This document shows, piece after piece, positions 27,484 to 37,809 of a DNA stretch of 64,000 nucleotides. The position numbers were made by a program, and so were the translations under genes. Numbering within the stretch: the stretch's first letter is position 1; each line of letters starts with the position of its first letter. Source of the stretch: Pythium myriotylum (lineage: Eukaryota > Oomycota > Peronosporomycetes > Pythiales > Pythiaceae); NCBI GenBank assembly GCA_023091665.1, contig JALJCQ010000009.1, positions 3,162,001 through 3,226,000 of the forward strand, given 5' to 3'. The notes below the pieces were generated by a model that saw only the letters and a list, made by a program, of their open reading frames with translations, did not search any database and was not told the origin of the DNA.

Positions 27484-28642
27484 GGCGGAGGGCGAGGGAA
27501 CGAGTTCGTCGAGAAGACGGCGAGTTGAGGAATGAGCAGGGACGGCGGTCAACCGAGGCGATGAGTACCAGACAGACACGATATACCAACTTACTGTACC
27601 GTAGTGACGGGCCGGACAAAGCGGATGCTAATCATCTGGTCTTACATCAACATGCAGTGATGGCTGCCAGCCTGGACAAAGTGTCGGTCCGATGGGTACA
27701 GACAGTACCGTAGTGACCAGACAGCCAAATTGCACTACCCATCAATCGAGCAGAGTCTTTGTTCAACGAAGACAAGCGACACACGCCGCAAACTTTTGTT
27801 GAGTGGATATGCCACTCGCTGCCGTATTTACGGTGTTTCCCTCGGCGGCTTTCCACTCACCCGATTTCTATCAAAGGTGAGTGTTAGACTCTTCATCCAC
27901 TGGGATGCTCAAACCATTCGCACGGTACGCGCAGCGAGGGTAGGACACTTCGTCTCAGAGGATGGGGGCTAGTCCACGAACGACAAGGTTGCGCTTCTCG
28001 GTCTCCTCTCACCGTTGTTACCCATCGGACGTTGAACTTCTAGTGTGGTAGTGATATCGCGCTCATCCAGCGTTGGGTGCGGATACAAAAGCGCTTTATC
28101 ACCTCGTTCTGCAACCCAAAAGACTATGACAGAGCCCTCACAACACGAGCCTTGAGGTAGCCACCGGACGACATGCGTGGGGCATTTCCAGGAGTGAGTG
28201 TGCAAGCGCATGTCCGCTGGGTGGATGGTTGCTGACGAGCCGACCTACCTGCCTACTCATCAATTCCAGAGATCACGAGGGACAATATATCCCCTCGAGA
28301 TCCTGCACTTCCTCGATTGCCTAGACGCTTCGGCCGGGGACTTCGTAGACCCTGGTTAGCCGATAGACGGAAGCGATTACGTGGTGATTAATACTTGGTA
28401 CCTGTGCGATCAGACATTCGTACAAATCAAACAGTCTGCAGCCGAAGCAAAGTGGCCATCGAACGGGAGCGAATGGAGACTTCGCGCGTGAGTCTTGCCG
28501 TGGCCTCGTGCTTGAGCATTTGAACTTGTTGCCCAATGCTAATATTGAGTACTTCGTAAGGTGAAATTTCTTCGAAAACAGAAAAAATTGAGTTGATTCC
28601 GAAGCCATCATTACAAAGAGTTGTCGGAAAACGAAAGGAAAG
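27484..28642. other. Intergenic, 1.16 kb
   Basis: No supported gene. A directly repeated segment is visible: CCGTAGTGACGGG/CCAG-type motif near 27599 and 27708 with GACAAAG between. An imperfect inverted repeat GATCACGAGGGA ... TCCCCTCGAGATC lies at about 28270-28302. Confidence 0.45.
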
Positions 28643-28903
28643 ATGGTGACGCTCTTCTGTGCGGTCGTTGGAGCGGCGGAAAGCGCGTTCCCCGTGGATA
28701 GCGATGCGAGCGAGTCTGTGCATGCTTTGAAGAAAGCCATCAAGAAGGAGAAGGAGAACGATCTGAAGGCGGTCGATGCAGACAAGCTGCAGCTGTTCCT
28801 CCCCAGGAAACGGCGACGACGCGTGGCTCGAATCAAGCACGGTGGATACTGTCAGGGTACGATCCTAGCAGAAACCAACCGGTTGTTGAATTCCCTAAAA
28901 TGA
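28643..28903 (+). pseudogene. Crinkler (CRN) N-terminal header, frameshifted and truncated
   Basis: The first 50 or so residues are a recognisable CRN header (start [10 protein letters not shown], then [17 protein letters not shown] and [10 protein letters not shown], the LFLAK-equivalent position). Just after the LQLFL motif the frame shifts: the expected acidic/Trp-Leu continuation is readable in another frame, while the open frame runs into an Arg-rich nonsense tail and stops at 28903. No C-terminal effector domain follows. It is therefore a dead header fragment. CRN headers are translocation/nuclear-delivery modules of oomycete effectors. Confidence 0.75.
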
Positions 28904-29001
28904 ATGAGGGAAACTGGTGAGAATATTTCATCGTAACAAACAAAGAATATTACATGCAGCATTTAGAGTAAGCAAGGCTAAGCCAACTTAGTCTGGAGGT
29001 C

Positions 29002-29415
29002 TTAGAGGACGGCAGCGACGGCCGTGATGAACGCCGCGGCAGTGCCCACGGCCATGGCCGTCGAGGCTCCCGATGCTGGAGCAGCAGTCGTCACGGCTGG
29101 GATCTGGGTCACGGTCTCGTTCTTGCGGCCGCCGTACTCGCCGCGGCTGCCGTGGCTGTACCCAGACTTGTTGCGGTTGCCGTACTCGGACGAGTTACGT
29201 CCGGCGTGACTGTACTCGGACGAGTTGCGACCTCCGTGGCTGTACTCAGTCGAGTTGCTGCCGGCAGCAGCAGCAGTCGAGTTGAGGCGACCGCCATCGC
29301 TTGGCTGGTAGCCGTTCTCTCCAGGCGGGAGCTGGCGGTGCACTGGGGAGTTGCCACCCTCAACCGAGATAGTCGTCGCGACGAACGCAGCGAGAACAAG
29401 AGCAAGGAACTTCAT
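29002..29415 (-). CDS. GPI-anchor-type secreted protein with NSSEY repeats, family member B
   Basis: 137 residues. Signal peptide MKFLALVLAAFVATTISVEGG is almost the same as in member A. HRQLPPGENGY follows, then five to six degenerate units of the form GGRNSSEYSH / AGRNSSEYGN with an N-glycosylation sequon in nearly each. A Thr/Ala linker and the hydrophobic tail TAMAVGTAAAFITAVAAVL form a likely GPI signal. No Cys. Surface or wall glycoprotein. Confidence 0.72.
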   Translation of the reverse strand: MKFLALVLAAFVATTISVEGGNSPVHRQLPPGENGYQPSDGGRLNSTAAAAGSNSTEYSHGGRNSSEYSHAGRNSSEYGNRNKSGYSHGSRGEYGGRKNETVTQIPAVTTAAPASGASTAMAVGTAAAFITAVAAVL

Positions 29416-30781
29416 GGTGATGGACTTGAGGAGAGGTGCTTGAGCTGCTGGCTTGGTGGCGAGTTGGGGAATGAGCTCTGGAGGAATGCAGTCTTTCGAT
29501 GCAAGTTCATCGTGGCTCTTGCTGTGGCGAATTCACATGGCCACATATGGCGATGGCCCTCTGCAAAGTGGCCCTTTCCAGCATGTGCAGTGTACAGTGA
29601 GCCCAACTTGGACCTCCGCGCTCGAAATGAATGGTGAAAATCGAACACCTCGGCGGAAGCTGCGCAATGTTGAAGCGCGTGCCTCGAGTCCACCGGCGGC
29701 GACCCCAAGCCATACGGTCTCAAGCTTACGTTGAGTCTTTTCCCGCGAGGTCAACGCAATCTTAGTCGATCCGGTTAGTCGATCCACTACCCAGCTGACC
29801 TCGCCCACCTGAGTCCCACCTTCACCCTGGATTTGTCGCTGCAGCAGAATTGTTGGCAGATTTTTCGCGGTCTTGACATTGTCCATAGCGAGCTAACTCG
29901 AAAGCACCGTCGAAAACTGAATCGCTCGAAGTGTTCGGTGACTACCAGCCAGTGATGTCGCATCAAGTGCGGGAGTCTTTCTTCGGGAAATCCCACGCAG
30001 GGCAAGTGGATCGCCTGCAAGTCGCCGCGGACCAGATTCCCTTGGATTTGATTCGCTACACCCACATGCCCGAGACTCCAGTGTCGCATACTCACGAAAC
30101 GTGAACGAAGTTCTGGGCGAGCAAGTCGAATCAACAGACCGCCAAATGTTGCGGACACTTCCTCGTCGATGACTCCCATCTACCTTTACGCTCCAGGTTT
30201 CTTCCTGGTTCAGCAAATGGCCTTTCTATTCCTCTGGTTACAGTGTATGCAGGCACGCGGCTCGCAGCGAATCAACGCTCAGGAAACACTGAGACGACCT
30301 TTTTATGCATGGCTAGTCCTCCGACCGAGTGCCGTGAGTCTCCTCAACGAGCTGCAATTGGTCTGTCGTGACTTCAGGGCACGCGCTTCAACGCCAATCC
30401 CCGTTTAATCGAAATGCGGATAGTACAGGATAGCAGTCACCAGCAGTTTGGTGGGTGCGTTGGATGAGTACAGACTACCCTACGGTACTGTGTTGTGGTA
30501 TCACGTACTGTACTGCAGGTCGTACACACACCTGCCGCACGCTATAGTAAACTGCCGACACGAATTTCCTCTCCCATGGCCCGAAGTCTCGAGAAGTGCG
30601 TTTGGCGTCAACAAATCCTTGGAAGGTTTACCTCCTTCGCCTCGGGCTCTCGCAACTTGTCTGCGCCACCAACGAAATCGGCCCCTCGGAAGAGCTCTGC
30701 TCGTGCCGCTCACAGCCTCTCATTCCAAAACTTGCTCTCAAGCACTCGAATCAAGCCTCTCCAAGCCTCCTCAAGAAAACA
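29416..30781. other. Intergenic, 1.37 kb
   Basis: Promoter regions of two divergent paralogues (29415 minus, 30782 plus). A 130-codon minus-strand frame at 29787-30179 has no start context, no family likeness and no intron support; I do not call it. It may be an old element remnant. Confidence 0.45.
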
Positions 30782-31273
30782 ATGAAGGTCTTCGCGCTCG
30801 CCCTCGCTGCTCTCACCGCCACGGCTGCCACGGCCACTGAAGTCGAGAACAAGCCTGTGTTCCGCCGTCTCCCTGCTGGAGAAGCCGGCTACCGCGCGGA
30901 AGATGGCCGCAACTCGTCCGAGTACGGAGGCTACGGTGGCCGCAAGAACTCGTCCGAATACAGCGGTGGAGGCTACGGCGGCTGCGGTGGTGGCAACTAC
31001 GGCAGCGAAGGCTACCACGGATACGGCGGAAAGAACTCGTCCGAGTACGGCGGCTACGGTGGCAAGAATTCGTCGGGTGGCTACGGAGGCTACGGTGGCG
31101 GCGGCTACGGCGGTTACGGCGGTGGCAACTACGGTGGCGACTACAACGGCCGTCGCAACAGCACGCCAGCTCCGACCGTCCGAACGTTCGTGCCGCCGGC
31201 CAACGGCGCCCCAGTCGTCACGGCCGTTGGTGCTGCTGCTGCCGTCATCACCACGGTCGTGGCGCTCTTGTAA
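30782..31273 (+). CDS. GPI-anchor-type secreted Gly/Tyr-rich protein, family member C
   Basis: 163 residues from the ATG at 30782, which gives signal peptide MKVFALALAALTATAATA. FRRLPAGEAGYR matches HRQLPPGENGYQ of member B. A long low-complexity body follows with NSSEYGGYGG units and GGYGG runs. C-terminal VVTAVGAAAAVITTVVALL is a GPI-type tail. Glycine/tyrosine-rich secreted proteins often cross-link in walls through Tyr. The frame upstream of 30782 is open but lacks a signal peptide, so the shorter start is preferred. Confidence 0.74.
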   Translation: MKVFALALAALTATAATATEVENKPVFRRLPAGEAGYRAEDGRNSSEYGGYGGRKNSSEYSGGGYGGCGGGNYGSEGYHGYGGKNSSEYGGYGGKNSSGGYGGYGGGGYGGYGGGNYGGDYNGRRNSTPAPTVRTFVPPANGAPVVTAVGAAAAVITTVVALL

Positions 31274-31656
31274 TCCATGTCGTAGCGCTCTAACTAGTCC
31301 AGAACCCACTCGTTGATAATGAAAACCGCCTTTGAGATGGTTTGATCGGCCCTGGGCAGCCTTCTTGCTCGTTCGATCCTCGATGTGCACGCACCAATTC
31401 TGGCCGATTGCACATAACCAAGCCACGCCAAGAACATCACGGGAAGTTCCATTCTACCTTAACATTCCACAACCGTTACGAACTGGAAATATTCCCCTCT
31501 ATCACCCCACAGTTCGTAGGTTATTTATGCCTTTTTTTCTTTTCCTCGGATGGTTAGTTACGTACCATAACCGGTAACTTACATGTCAAACCCTGGAAAG
31601 ATACCCCGATCCTTTCCTCGAAAGGTCGCGATCTCCGTCAGTCCGGCATCGGAGCC
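31274..31656. other. Intergenic, 383 bp
   Basis: No gene recognised. Holds the 3' side of the Gly-rich gene and the promoter of the SAM gene. Confidence 0.5.
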
Positions 31657-32689
31657 ATGGACGCGACGCGGTTCACGGCCCTGCGCACCGACGGCGGCGC
31701 TCGCGACCGCTGCAGCCGCGCGAGCGAGAGCGCCGCGGCGCTGCTGGGCGCGCTGAACCCTCGCGACGTGGCCGTCGGCGTGGCCTCGAGCGTCTCGGCG
31801 TGGACGGCGCTGGCCGTGTCGCAGTGCTTCACCAAGATGCGGCGTCCGCAGTTCGACGAGGAGCACCAGCGCTCGCTGCTCTCGTGCCACACGACCGAGG
31901 ACGAAGGCTTCGGCAGCTTCGCCGACGAAGAGGCCATGCTCGAGCTGCGGCGCCGCGTGCAAAAGGTCGATCTGCCCAAGCCGCGCAGCTTTGCGCAGGA
32001 GCTCGAAGCGACCTACAACCGCCATGTACACGCCGTCTCTCTCTCTCTCTCTCTCTCTCTCGAGATCGCGTAGATGATACGCCGACTGACGCTTTTTTTT
32101 CTATCTGGTGGGTTTGCAGAAGGCGATGCAGCAGGCAGAGCCGTCAACGGCGCGTGGCTCGTCGCGGCGTCGTGAGAAGGCGGTGTCGGCGGATGCAATG
32201 CGCGAGCCCGAAGGCGCCACGCTCTGGACCGAGACCGAGAAGGCTCTGAACGAGATTCTCAAGGACGGCAAGGCCTTGTCGCATCGTGCGTCCGACCCGG
32301 GCAAGGCCGACGACCTGCGTCGCCTGAGCGTGGACGAACTGCTCGCTCTCCGCGTGCCGTCGCCGACGTCGACAGTCTCCATCCCCGAGAAGACGGGCAT
32401 CGAAGAGCCCGAGACCATCACGAGCGAAGGCCGCGAGCTGCGCGAGTGGCTGCAGGCCATCGACGCGTCGCGTGCGAACGAGTTCGTCGTGTACGCTCGC
32501 AGCTTCGAGCAGCAGGGCTTCCTCACGCTCGACGACCTGGCGCAGCTGGATGAAAACGATGTGGAGCAGGCCATGAGCGAGGTCGGGATCTCCAAGTTTG
32601 CCCACCGCGCTCGCATCCGCAAGGCCATTCTTCGTCTGCCGCTGGAAGGCGTCGGTGGCGAGTCGCAGTTCGTAGCGCTGGCCGGCTAG
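31657..32689 (+). CDS. SAM-domain protein, two exons
   Basis: Exons 31657-32025 and 32120-32689 flank a 94-bp intron that contains a (CT)n microsatellite (about 32036-32060) before its acceptor; 312 residues. The N-terminal half has a weakly hydrophobic stretch (AVGVASSVSAWTALAVSQCF) and acidic and Arg/Lys-rich segments. The C-terminus holds a sterile alpha motif at about 230-300: LREWLQAIDASRANEFVVYA, LTLDDLAQLDENDVEQAM and FAHRARIRKAIL. SAM domains mediate protein or RNA binding and polymerisation. No enzyme domain; role unknown. Confidence 0.82.
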
Positions 32690-32780
32690 CTGATCGTGAA
32701 CGCTCGAGAGGGTGAGAGCACTAGATTTTGTATTTACGGTAATGTATGCGATCAGTGGGTAACTACTAGGAAGACACGCT

Positions 32781-35700
32781 TTAGAAATCCTCGTCGAGGT
32801 ACGAGATATCGTCCCACGGGTGGCGGTAGAGCGGCTGCTTCAGTCGCTTCTGGTCGAGGAAGTGGCCGATGAAGCCGATGCTGCGGCCGAGCACGAAGAG
32901 TCCGTTGAGCACACCGTTCTCGATCTGCTCGTCGGCCTCCTCCTGCGTGAAAGCGCCACAGTTGCGCAGCAGATCCACGAAACATGCGGCAATGCAGCCG
33001 TCGACGTTCAGGATGAGGTTGCTACGCTTCTTGGTCGTGACCTTCTCGACCTCAAGCGCGAACTCGAGCACGTCCGTTCGCGGGAAGTGCTCGATCGCGA
33101 ACTGGCGGATGATTGTCACACGCTTGTCCGGGTTCGTGACCGACTTGATGCGGTGGCCGATACCCATGATGAGCTCACCCTTCTTCTTCATGTTGTCCAC
33201 GAAGTCAGAAGCAGACACACCCGAGTCGTACGCCTGCGTGAACATCTCGGCGGCCTTGTCGAGCGCACCACCGAAGCGAGGGCCGATCGTGAGCATACCT
33301 GAGACGAGCGACGAGATGAGGTCCTTGCCAGCACGCGCCGTGACGATTGTGTTGTGGGCACCCGAGACAGCCGGGCCATGGTCGGCCGTGACCATCAACA
33401 CCATCTCGATAAACTTGGTCGCGTACGCCGGGAGACGACGCTTGAACCAAAGCAGACCGAGCACACCACCGATGCCGAGATCCTCTTCGAAGACCTTGGA
33501 GATCGGCATGCCAGCGTACGTGAGCTCCTCGCCACGGTCATCCGTGATCGACGAGATGAAGTTGGCCGGCTTACGGATGAGACCAAGGTTCTTGGCCCAC
33601 GCGTAGTCCATCGGCACCTTCGGCACAGGCACTTCCGGACGGGGCACGATCACACCCTCAGACACGAGACGCTGGTAAGTCTCACGGATCTTCTTGCCGA
33701 ACTCATCGAAGTTGTCCGGCACGAAGGCACCGGCCTTAGCGAGCGCAGCGTTCTTGGCCGATGCCGTCTCCGACTCGCCCGTAGCGCAGGCACCAGCGTG
33801 ACCGAACTGCACCTCGAACGGGAAAATCTTCGCGCACGTGCCAATGCACCAGGCCACAACGGGCTTGGTGATCTTGCCGGACTGAATCGCGCGGCAGACC
33901 TCAAACTCGTCCGTGCCGCCAACTTCGCCGAGCAGAACCATCATCTTGATCTCCGGGTTGGCCTCGTAGCGCAACAAGTGCTGGATGAAGGTCGAACCTG
34001 GGTACTTGTCACCACCGATGGCCACGCCTTCGTACACACCGTCCGTAGTCTGCGAGATGATGTTGTTGAGCTCATTCGACATGCCACCCGACTTGGACAC
34101 GTAGGCAACCGAGCCCGGTCGGTAGAGCTTGGACTGGACAATGTTGTCGAGCATGCCGCCCGTGTTACCGATACGCAGGCAGCCGGGCTTGATACCGCCG
34201 ACGGTCGCCGGACCGATGAGGCCGACGCCCTTCTCAGCCGCCTTCTTGATGATGAGGCGGGTCTGCATCTCCGGCACACCCTCGGCAATAATCGCGTGAG
34301 TCTTGATGGTCTCGCTGTGCTCAAGAGCCTCCATGGTCGACGAGTAGACCGAACGGAAGGACGAGAAGTTGACCAACAGACTCACATCCGGGAACTTCTT
34401 GACAGCATCCTTGAGGTCCTGGTACACCGGGATGAGACGCTCGGTCGTGCCCCAGTAGAACTTGAGGTAGTGGTTCGGTGCGAACGGGAAGATGAGTGCC
34501 GCAACACTCGGCGTCTCGCGCTTGCACAGGTAATCGAAGTCGAGCATGCCCTGCACGGCGCGCTGCTGGAGGCCATACACAATGCAGCGCGTGGCGGAAT
34601 GCATGCGCACGATGCCCTCGTCCTGGATGATCGGCGTGGCCTCAACTGGCTCCGTCAGCGTCGGAGCCTGCTTGTTCTCCTCGCCCTGAGCTTCGTCGGT
34701 CTCCTCGTCCGACGACGCCGAGGTGCGCTCCTTCTTGGAACCAGCCGCGACAGCGGCCGCACTCGCAGGGGTGGCGTCCTTGCTCTCGTTGTGCTCGGGG
34801 GCAGCGACCAGGCCAAGAGCCATGGGCACAACGGCCGTAATGTGGGTCTCCGGACCGAAGACCTCGATGGGCACGCCCGTGCTTTCGCCAACGTCACGCA
34901 TCTGTGCGAGGCCCTCCTGGCAGTTGGGGCCACCACGACGCACCCAGATGTGGACCTTGTTCTCCTTGAGCTTCTGCTGGCTCTCCTTGATGGCGCGGAT
35001 GATGCCCTTAAAGGTCATGGCAACGTCCGTGAAGTTGGCGATACCACCGCCAATGATGAGCACCTTGCCACGCTCGTCGTAGTTGCGCGTCATGAGGTCC
35101 AGGATGGTCTTGGCGTACTGGTACGTGTGAGCCTCGCTGGGCGCGCCCGAGTACTCACCGTAGTTAGCGAGCTCGTGGCCGAAGCCCAAGTCAGCAATCG
35201 TATCAGCGTAGACGACCGAGGCACCACCACCGGCGACCATGGTCCAGATGCGACCCGAGTGGTTCAGAATCGTGAGCTTGAGCGAAGCGCCGGTCTTGGA
35301 GTCGAGGTCAGCGATGAACTCCTCTTCGGGGAACTTGGCACGACCGAAAGCCGGCGGGAACTCGAGCTCGCCCCACTTCTGGCCGACCAGGAACGTCGCA
35401 GTCTCATCGACCTTGGCGGCCATGTCGAGCACTGAGATCTGGTCGCCGACGAGCACGATCGGGTTGATCTCCATGTACACGAAGTGCAGCTCGCGGAAGG
35501 TCGTGAGCATGGAGACGAGGAACTTGGCGAGGATCGGCTTGCGGGCCTCCTCCTCGACGGACGACAGCAGTGCCGTGGTCACTTCATCCTCGGTGATGGT
35601 CTTCTCCAGGGGCACCTGGAGGCGCTTGGCCTTCTGGTCGACATCTCCGACGTCGACACCACCGGCGTGGTGGAAGAGGATCTCGTCGCCCGTGCGGTTG

Positions 35701-36104
35701 GACACAATGCAGACGTAGTGCTCATCGGCGCCCGTGTGCTTGACGAACGGCTCAACAATGAAGTGCGTGAGCACGCCTTCGACCGTTTCCACGCGGATCT
35801 TCTGGTTGAGGCGCTCCCAGACCCAGTCCTGGACCTGCGCCCAGGTGGCGTTGAGCAGCAGCAGATTCGCCTTGCCGCGGCGCTTGATGAGCTGGTCGGG
35901 CTTGACCACGAGGCGCTCGCTCTCGCCGAGCGTCGCGAGCCACGGGTTGGCGGCTTCGATCGCCGCGAAAAAGGCCTCGCGGCCGTCGGCGAGCGGCCCG
36001 CGCTTGGCGCTGACCTGCGCGAAGCGTGTGTTGAGGTGGAAGGCCGGCAGCGCCGTCGAGAGGATGCGCTTGCCGTCGAACTCGCGGATCGCCTTGGCCG
36101 ACAT
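32781..36104 (-). CDS. ACLY: ATP-citrate synthase (ATP-citrate lyase), single-chain form
   Basis: Single exon, 1107 residues from the ATG at 36104 (MSAKAIREF matches the family start; the frame stays open to 36338 but that part is poorly conserved). Human enzyme has about 1,100 residues. Order: ATP-grasp citryl-CoA synthetase beta part ([30 protein letters not shown]), alpha part with [19 protein letters not shown], the [11 protein letters not shown] block and the phospho-His loop FGHAGACA. The C-terminal citrate-synthase-like lyase domain follows ([58 protein letters not shown]). It cleaves citrate with CoA and ATP to cytosolic acetyl-CoA and oxaloacetate. The fused one-chain form is animal- and stramenopile-like. 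Confidence 0.97.
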   Translation of the reverse strand: MSAKAIREFDGKRILSTALPAFHLNTRFAQVSAKRGPLADGREAFFAAIEAANPWLATLGESERLVVKPDQLIKRRGKANLLLLNATWAQVQDWVWERLNQKIRVETVEGVLTHFIVEPFVKHTGADEHYVCIVSNRTGDEILFHHAGGVDVGDVDQKAKRLQVPLEKTITEDEVTTALLSSVEEEARKPILAKFLVSMLTTFRELHFVYMEINPIVLVGDQISVLDMAAKVDETATFLVGQKWGELEFPPAFGRAKFPEEEFIADLDSKTGASLKLTILNHSGRIWTMVAGGGASVVYADTIADLGFGHELANYGEYSGAPSEAHTYQYAKTILDLMTRNYDERGKVLIIGGGIANFTDVAMTFKGIIRAIKESQQKLKENKVHIWVRRGGPNCQEGLAQMRDVGESTGVPIEVFGPETHITAVVPMALGLVAAPEHNESKDATPASAAAVAAGSKKERTSASSDEETDEAQGEENKQAPTLTEPVEATPIIQDEGIVRMHSATRCIVYGLQQRAVQGMLDFDYLCKRETPSVAALIFPFAPNHYLKFYWGTTERLIPVYQDLKDAVKKFPDVSLLVNFSSFRSVYSSTMEALEHSETIKTHAIIAEGVPEMQTRLIIKKAAEKGVGLIGPATVGGIKPGCLRIGNTGGMLDNIVQSKLYRPGSVAYVSKSGGMSNELNNIISQTTDGVYEGVAIGGDKYPGSTFIQHLLRYEANPEIKMMVLLGEVGGTDEFEVCRAIQSGKITKPVVAWCIGTCAKIFPFEVQFGHAGACATGESETASAKNAALAKAGAFVPDNFDEFGKKIRETYQRLVSEGVIVPRPEVPVPKVPMDYAWAKNLGLIRKPANFISSITDDRGEELTYAGMPISKVFEEDLGIGGVLGLLWFKRRLPAYATKFIEMVLMVTADHGPAVSGAHNTIVTARAGKDLISSLVSGMLTIGPRFGGALDKAAEMFTQAYDSGVSASDFVDNMKKKGELIMGIGHRIKSVTNPDKRVTIIRQFAIEHFPRTDVLEFALEVEKVTTKKRSNLILNVDGCIAACFVDLLRNCGAFTQEEADEQIENGVLNGLFVLGRSIGFIGHFLDQKRLKQPLYRHPWDDISYLDEDF

Positions 36105-36903
36105 GCTGGAGGAAGGAGGAGACCTGTGGGGGACGCGGCCGATTGCGAAGTGATCCTTGGGGGGCGAGAGTTTCCCTTCCACGTCGGGCTGACGAGGGGA
36201 AACCGGAGTGTTGGTCATTGTGGTTTTTGAGGGAGAAAAACCTCGTGTAAAAAACCTCGAATGTGACGTGGAGTCTGGCGGGAATGACATCGCACGGCGC
36301 TCTATTGAGCCATGTGCGTCATCGCGCTGCATTTCCATGACATCATGCGTGATGCGACGCCGTCAGCACAACCTTTTTCACCTATATAAGTAGAAGTAGG
36401 TCAGTATTCAACGAGAAAAAGATGTGCATGTACTGATAGAACAGGGATGACGAGGCAGCGGGGTAGGGTGCGGCCCCAAGCAGAAAGTGTTCCACGTGTG
36501 AGCTGGGGGGTGGGCAACCCCCCACTCCAAGCAGCCCATGACGTAGCTCGCTCCTCACGAGTGCAGCGCGCTGCTTGTTGTATGGTCAACCACGTCGCGT
36601 TCGATTTTACAATGCGACGGGCGAGTGACGTCGACGAGCTCTCGCTCTCTCTTGAGTTCTCGCCCGTCGCCTATCCCCATGGAAGAAGAGTGGCGGGGGC
36701 TTCCTATCAGCGAGCTCGGACGGCCGCATCATCAGCTTCGAGAGGGCGCGCGCAAGGACTGGCGCGCGACGCCGGTTGAAGTTGCTGCGCGCCGGCGGTA
36801 GCTGGTCGTCGACAGGTACGCGCGGTACGTCAGCGCCGGTGACGTCGCCGGTGACGTGGCCGGCTTCTGCGCCATCCGCGTGAGGCTTACGCCAACAAAA
36901 AAA
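36105..36903. other. Intergenic region, 800 bp, with tandem repeat
   Basis: Promoter side of ATP-citrate lyase. A TATA-like CTATATAAG is at 36382-36390. A 12-bp unit GCCGGTGACGTC/G is repeated 2.4 times at 36835-36863 and contains CRE-like GTGACGTC cores. Short plus-strand frames here were not accepted as genes. Confidence 0.45.
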
Positions 36904-37678
36904 TCATGCAGGCGAACGAACCCCACGCACCTGGTGACGCGCCGCCACGCCAGCGAATCCGATCGCGCCCACGACGGTAGGCGAGAGCGACGACGAAGGC
37001 GACGTGGGCGACTGCATGCAGGCTGCTTGGCGTGGACTCGAAAGGCTCTTGCGCCGTTGGGCCTGCTGCTGCTGCTGCTGTTGGCGATACCCAGCGACGA
37101 ACATGTCGTAGTTGCTCGTGGAGCTCAGGCTCGGCGAGGATATCGGGAGTGGATCGGGCTTGAATGGCGACACCAACGTAGTTGATTCCTCGTGCTCTAC
37201 CTGCTGTCGCTGGGTATCCTGCAATCATTCAAACGCGAATGAGACAGACGCACGCTGTCAAGCAGTTGGTTTGGTCAAACCAGTTGTTGCAGCAGCTCGC
37301 GCAGACGCTCTCGTCGTTCGAGGTAGCGATCGCGCCGCTCTTCTCGAGTGAGCTCGCCGTCGGCATCCACATCCAGAGGATTCGCATCAGCTGCCGTCGC
37401 GGATTGCCGTTGTTGTCTGCACGCTGTTGCTTTAGATGTCTTCGCTCCCAGATTGCCATTTGAGAACCACACGCTCCGACTGACCTGGAGAACTCTCGTC
37501 CATACTGCTGCTTGTGGATTTGCCGCGCGTGCGGATTCATCTCCTTCGCCTTGAACGTCGAAGGGATCACATACGCGCCGGGACCTGCAAGGGTGTCTAG
37601 ACGTTTGATGTACGAGCTCCGGTCGTCACGTGCCACGAGCTGGTGCGGCAGCAACCGTGGCGTAGGCGGCGGGGCCAT
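36904..37678 (-). CDS. EF-hand-like protein with polyglutamine tract, three exons
   Basis: Reconstructed exons 37678-37485, 37416-37281 and 37218-36904 (introns 68 and 62 bp) give 214 residues. The join after REFS is the only AG that keeps the frame into exon 2. Exon 2 carries one EF-hand-like loop, DVDADGELTREE, within a helix-loop-helix (LDVDADGELTREERRDRYLE). Exon 3 has a Q7 tract (CTG/CAG run near 37064-37081) and a Ser/Pro-rich tail. The N-terminus is Pro-rich with DTLAGPGAYVIPS. The start could instead be 37735, and the 3' end is uncertain because a further intron is possible near 36920. Function unknown. Confidence 0.55.
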
Positions 37679-37809
37679 GGGTACGCCAGTGCACTCACTA
37701 CCTTTCTCATCAAGTCGCAGTATCGACGAAGGCACTCAGACTCGCGATCTGAGGAGAGAACCCCCAAAATACATTCACATCATGGATACACTATGTCGAA
37801 GGGATCCGT

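Noticed and set aside
29787..30179. 130-codon minus frame as transposon or gene
   Set aside because: No recognisable reverse transcriptase, integrase or other motif; no terminal repeats.
27247..31273. RxLR-type effectors
   Set aside because: The post-signal RRLP/RQLP/RRLQ element lacks the second Arg and EER, and the proteins have GPI-type tails and repeats.
33354..35435. 693-codon open frame antisense to ATP-citrate lyase
   Set aside because: Shadow frame caused by third-position GC bias.
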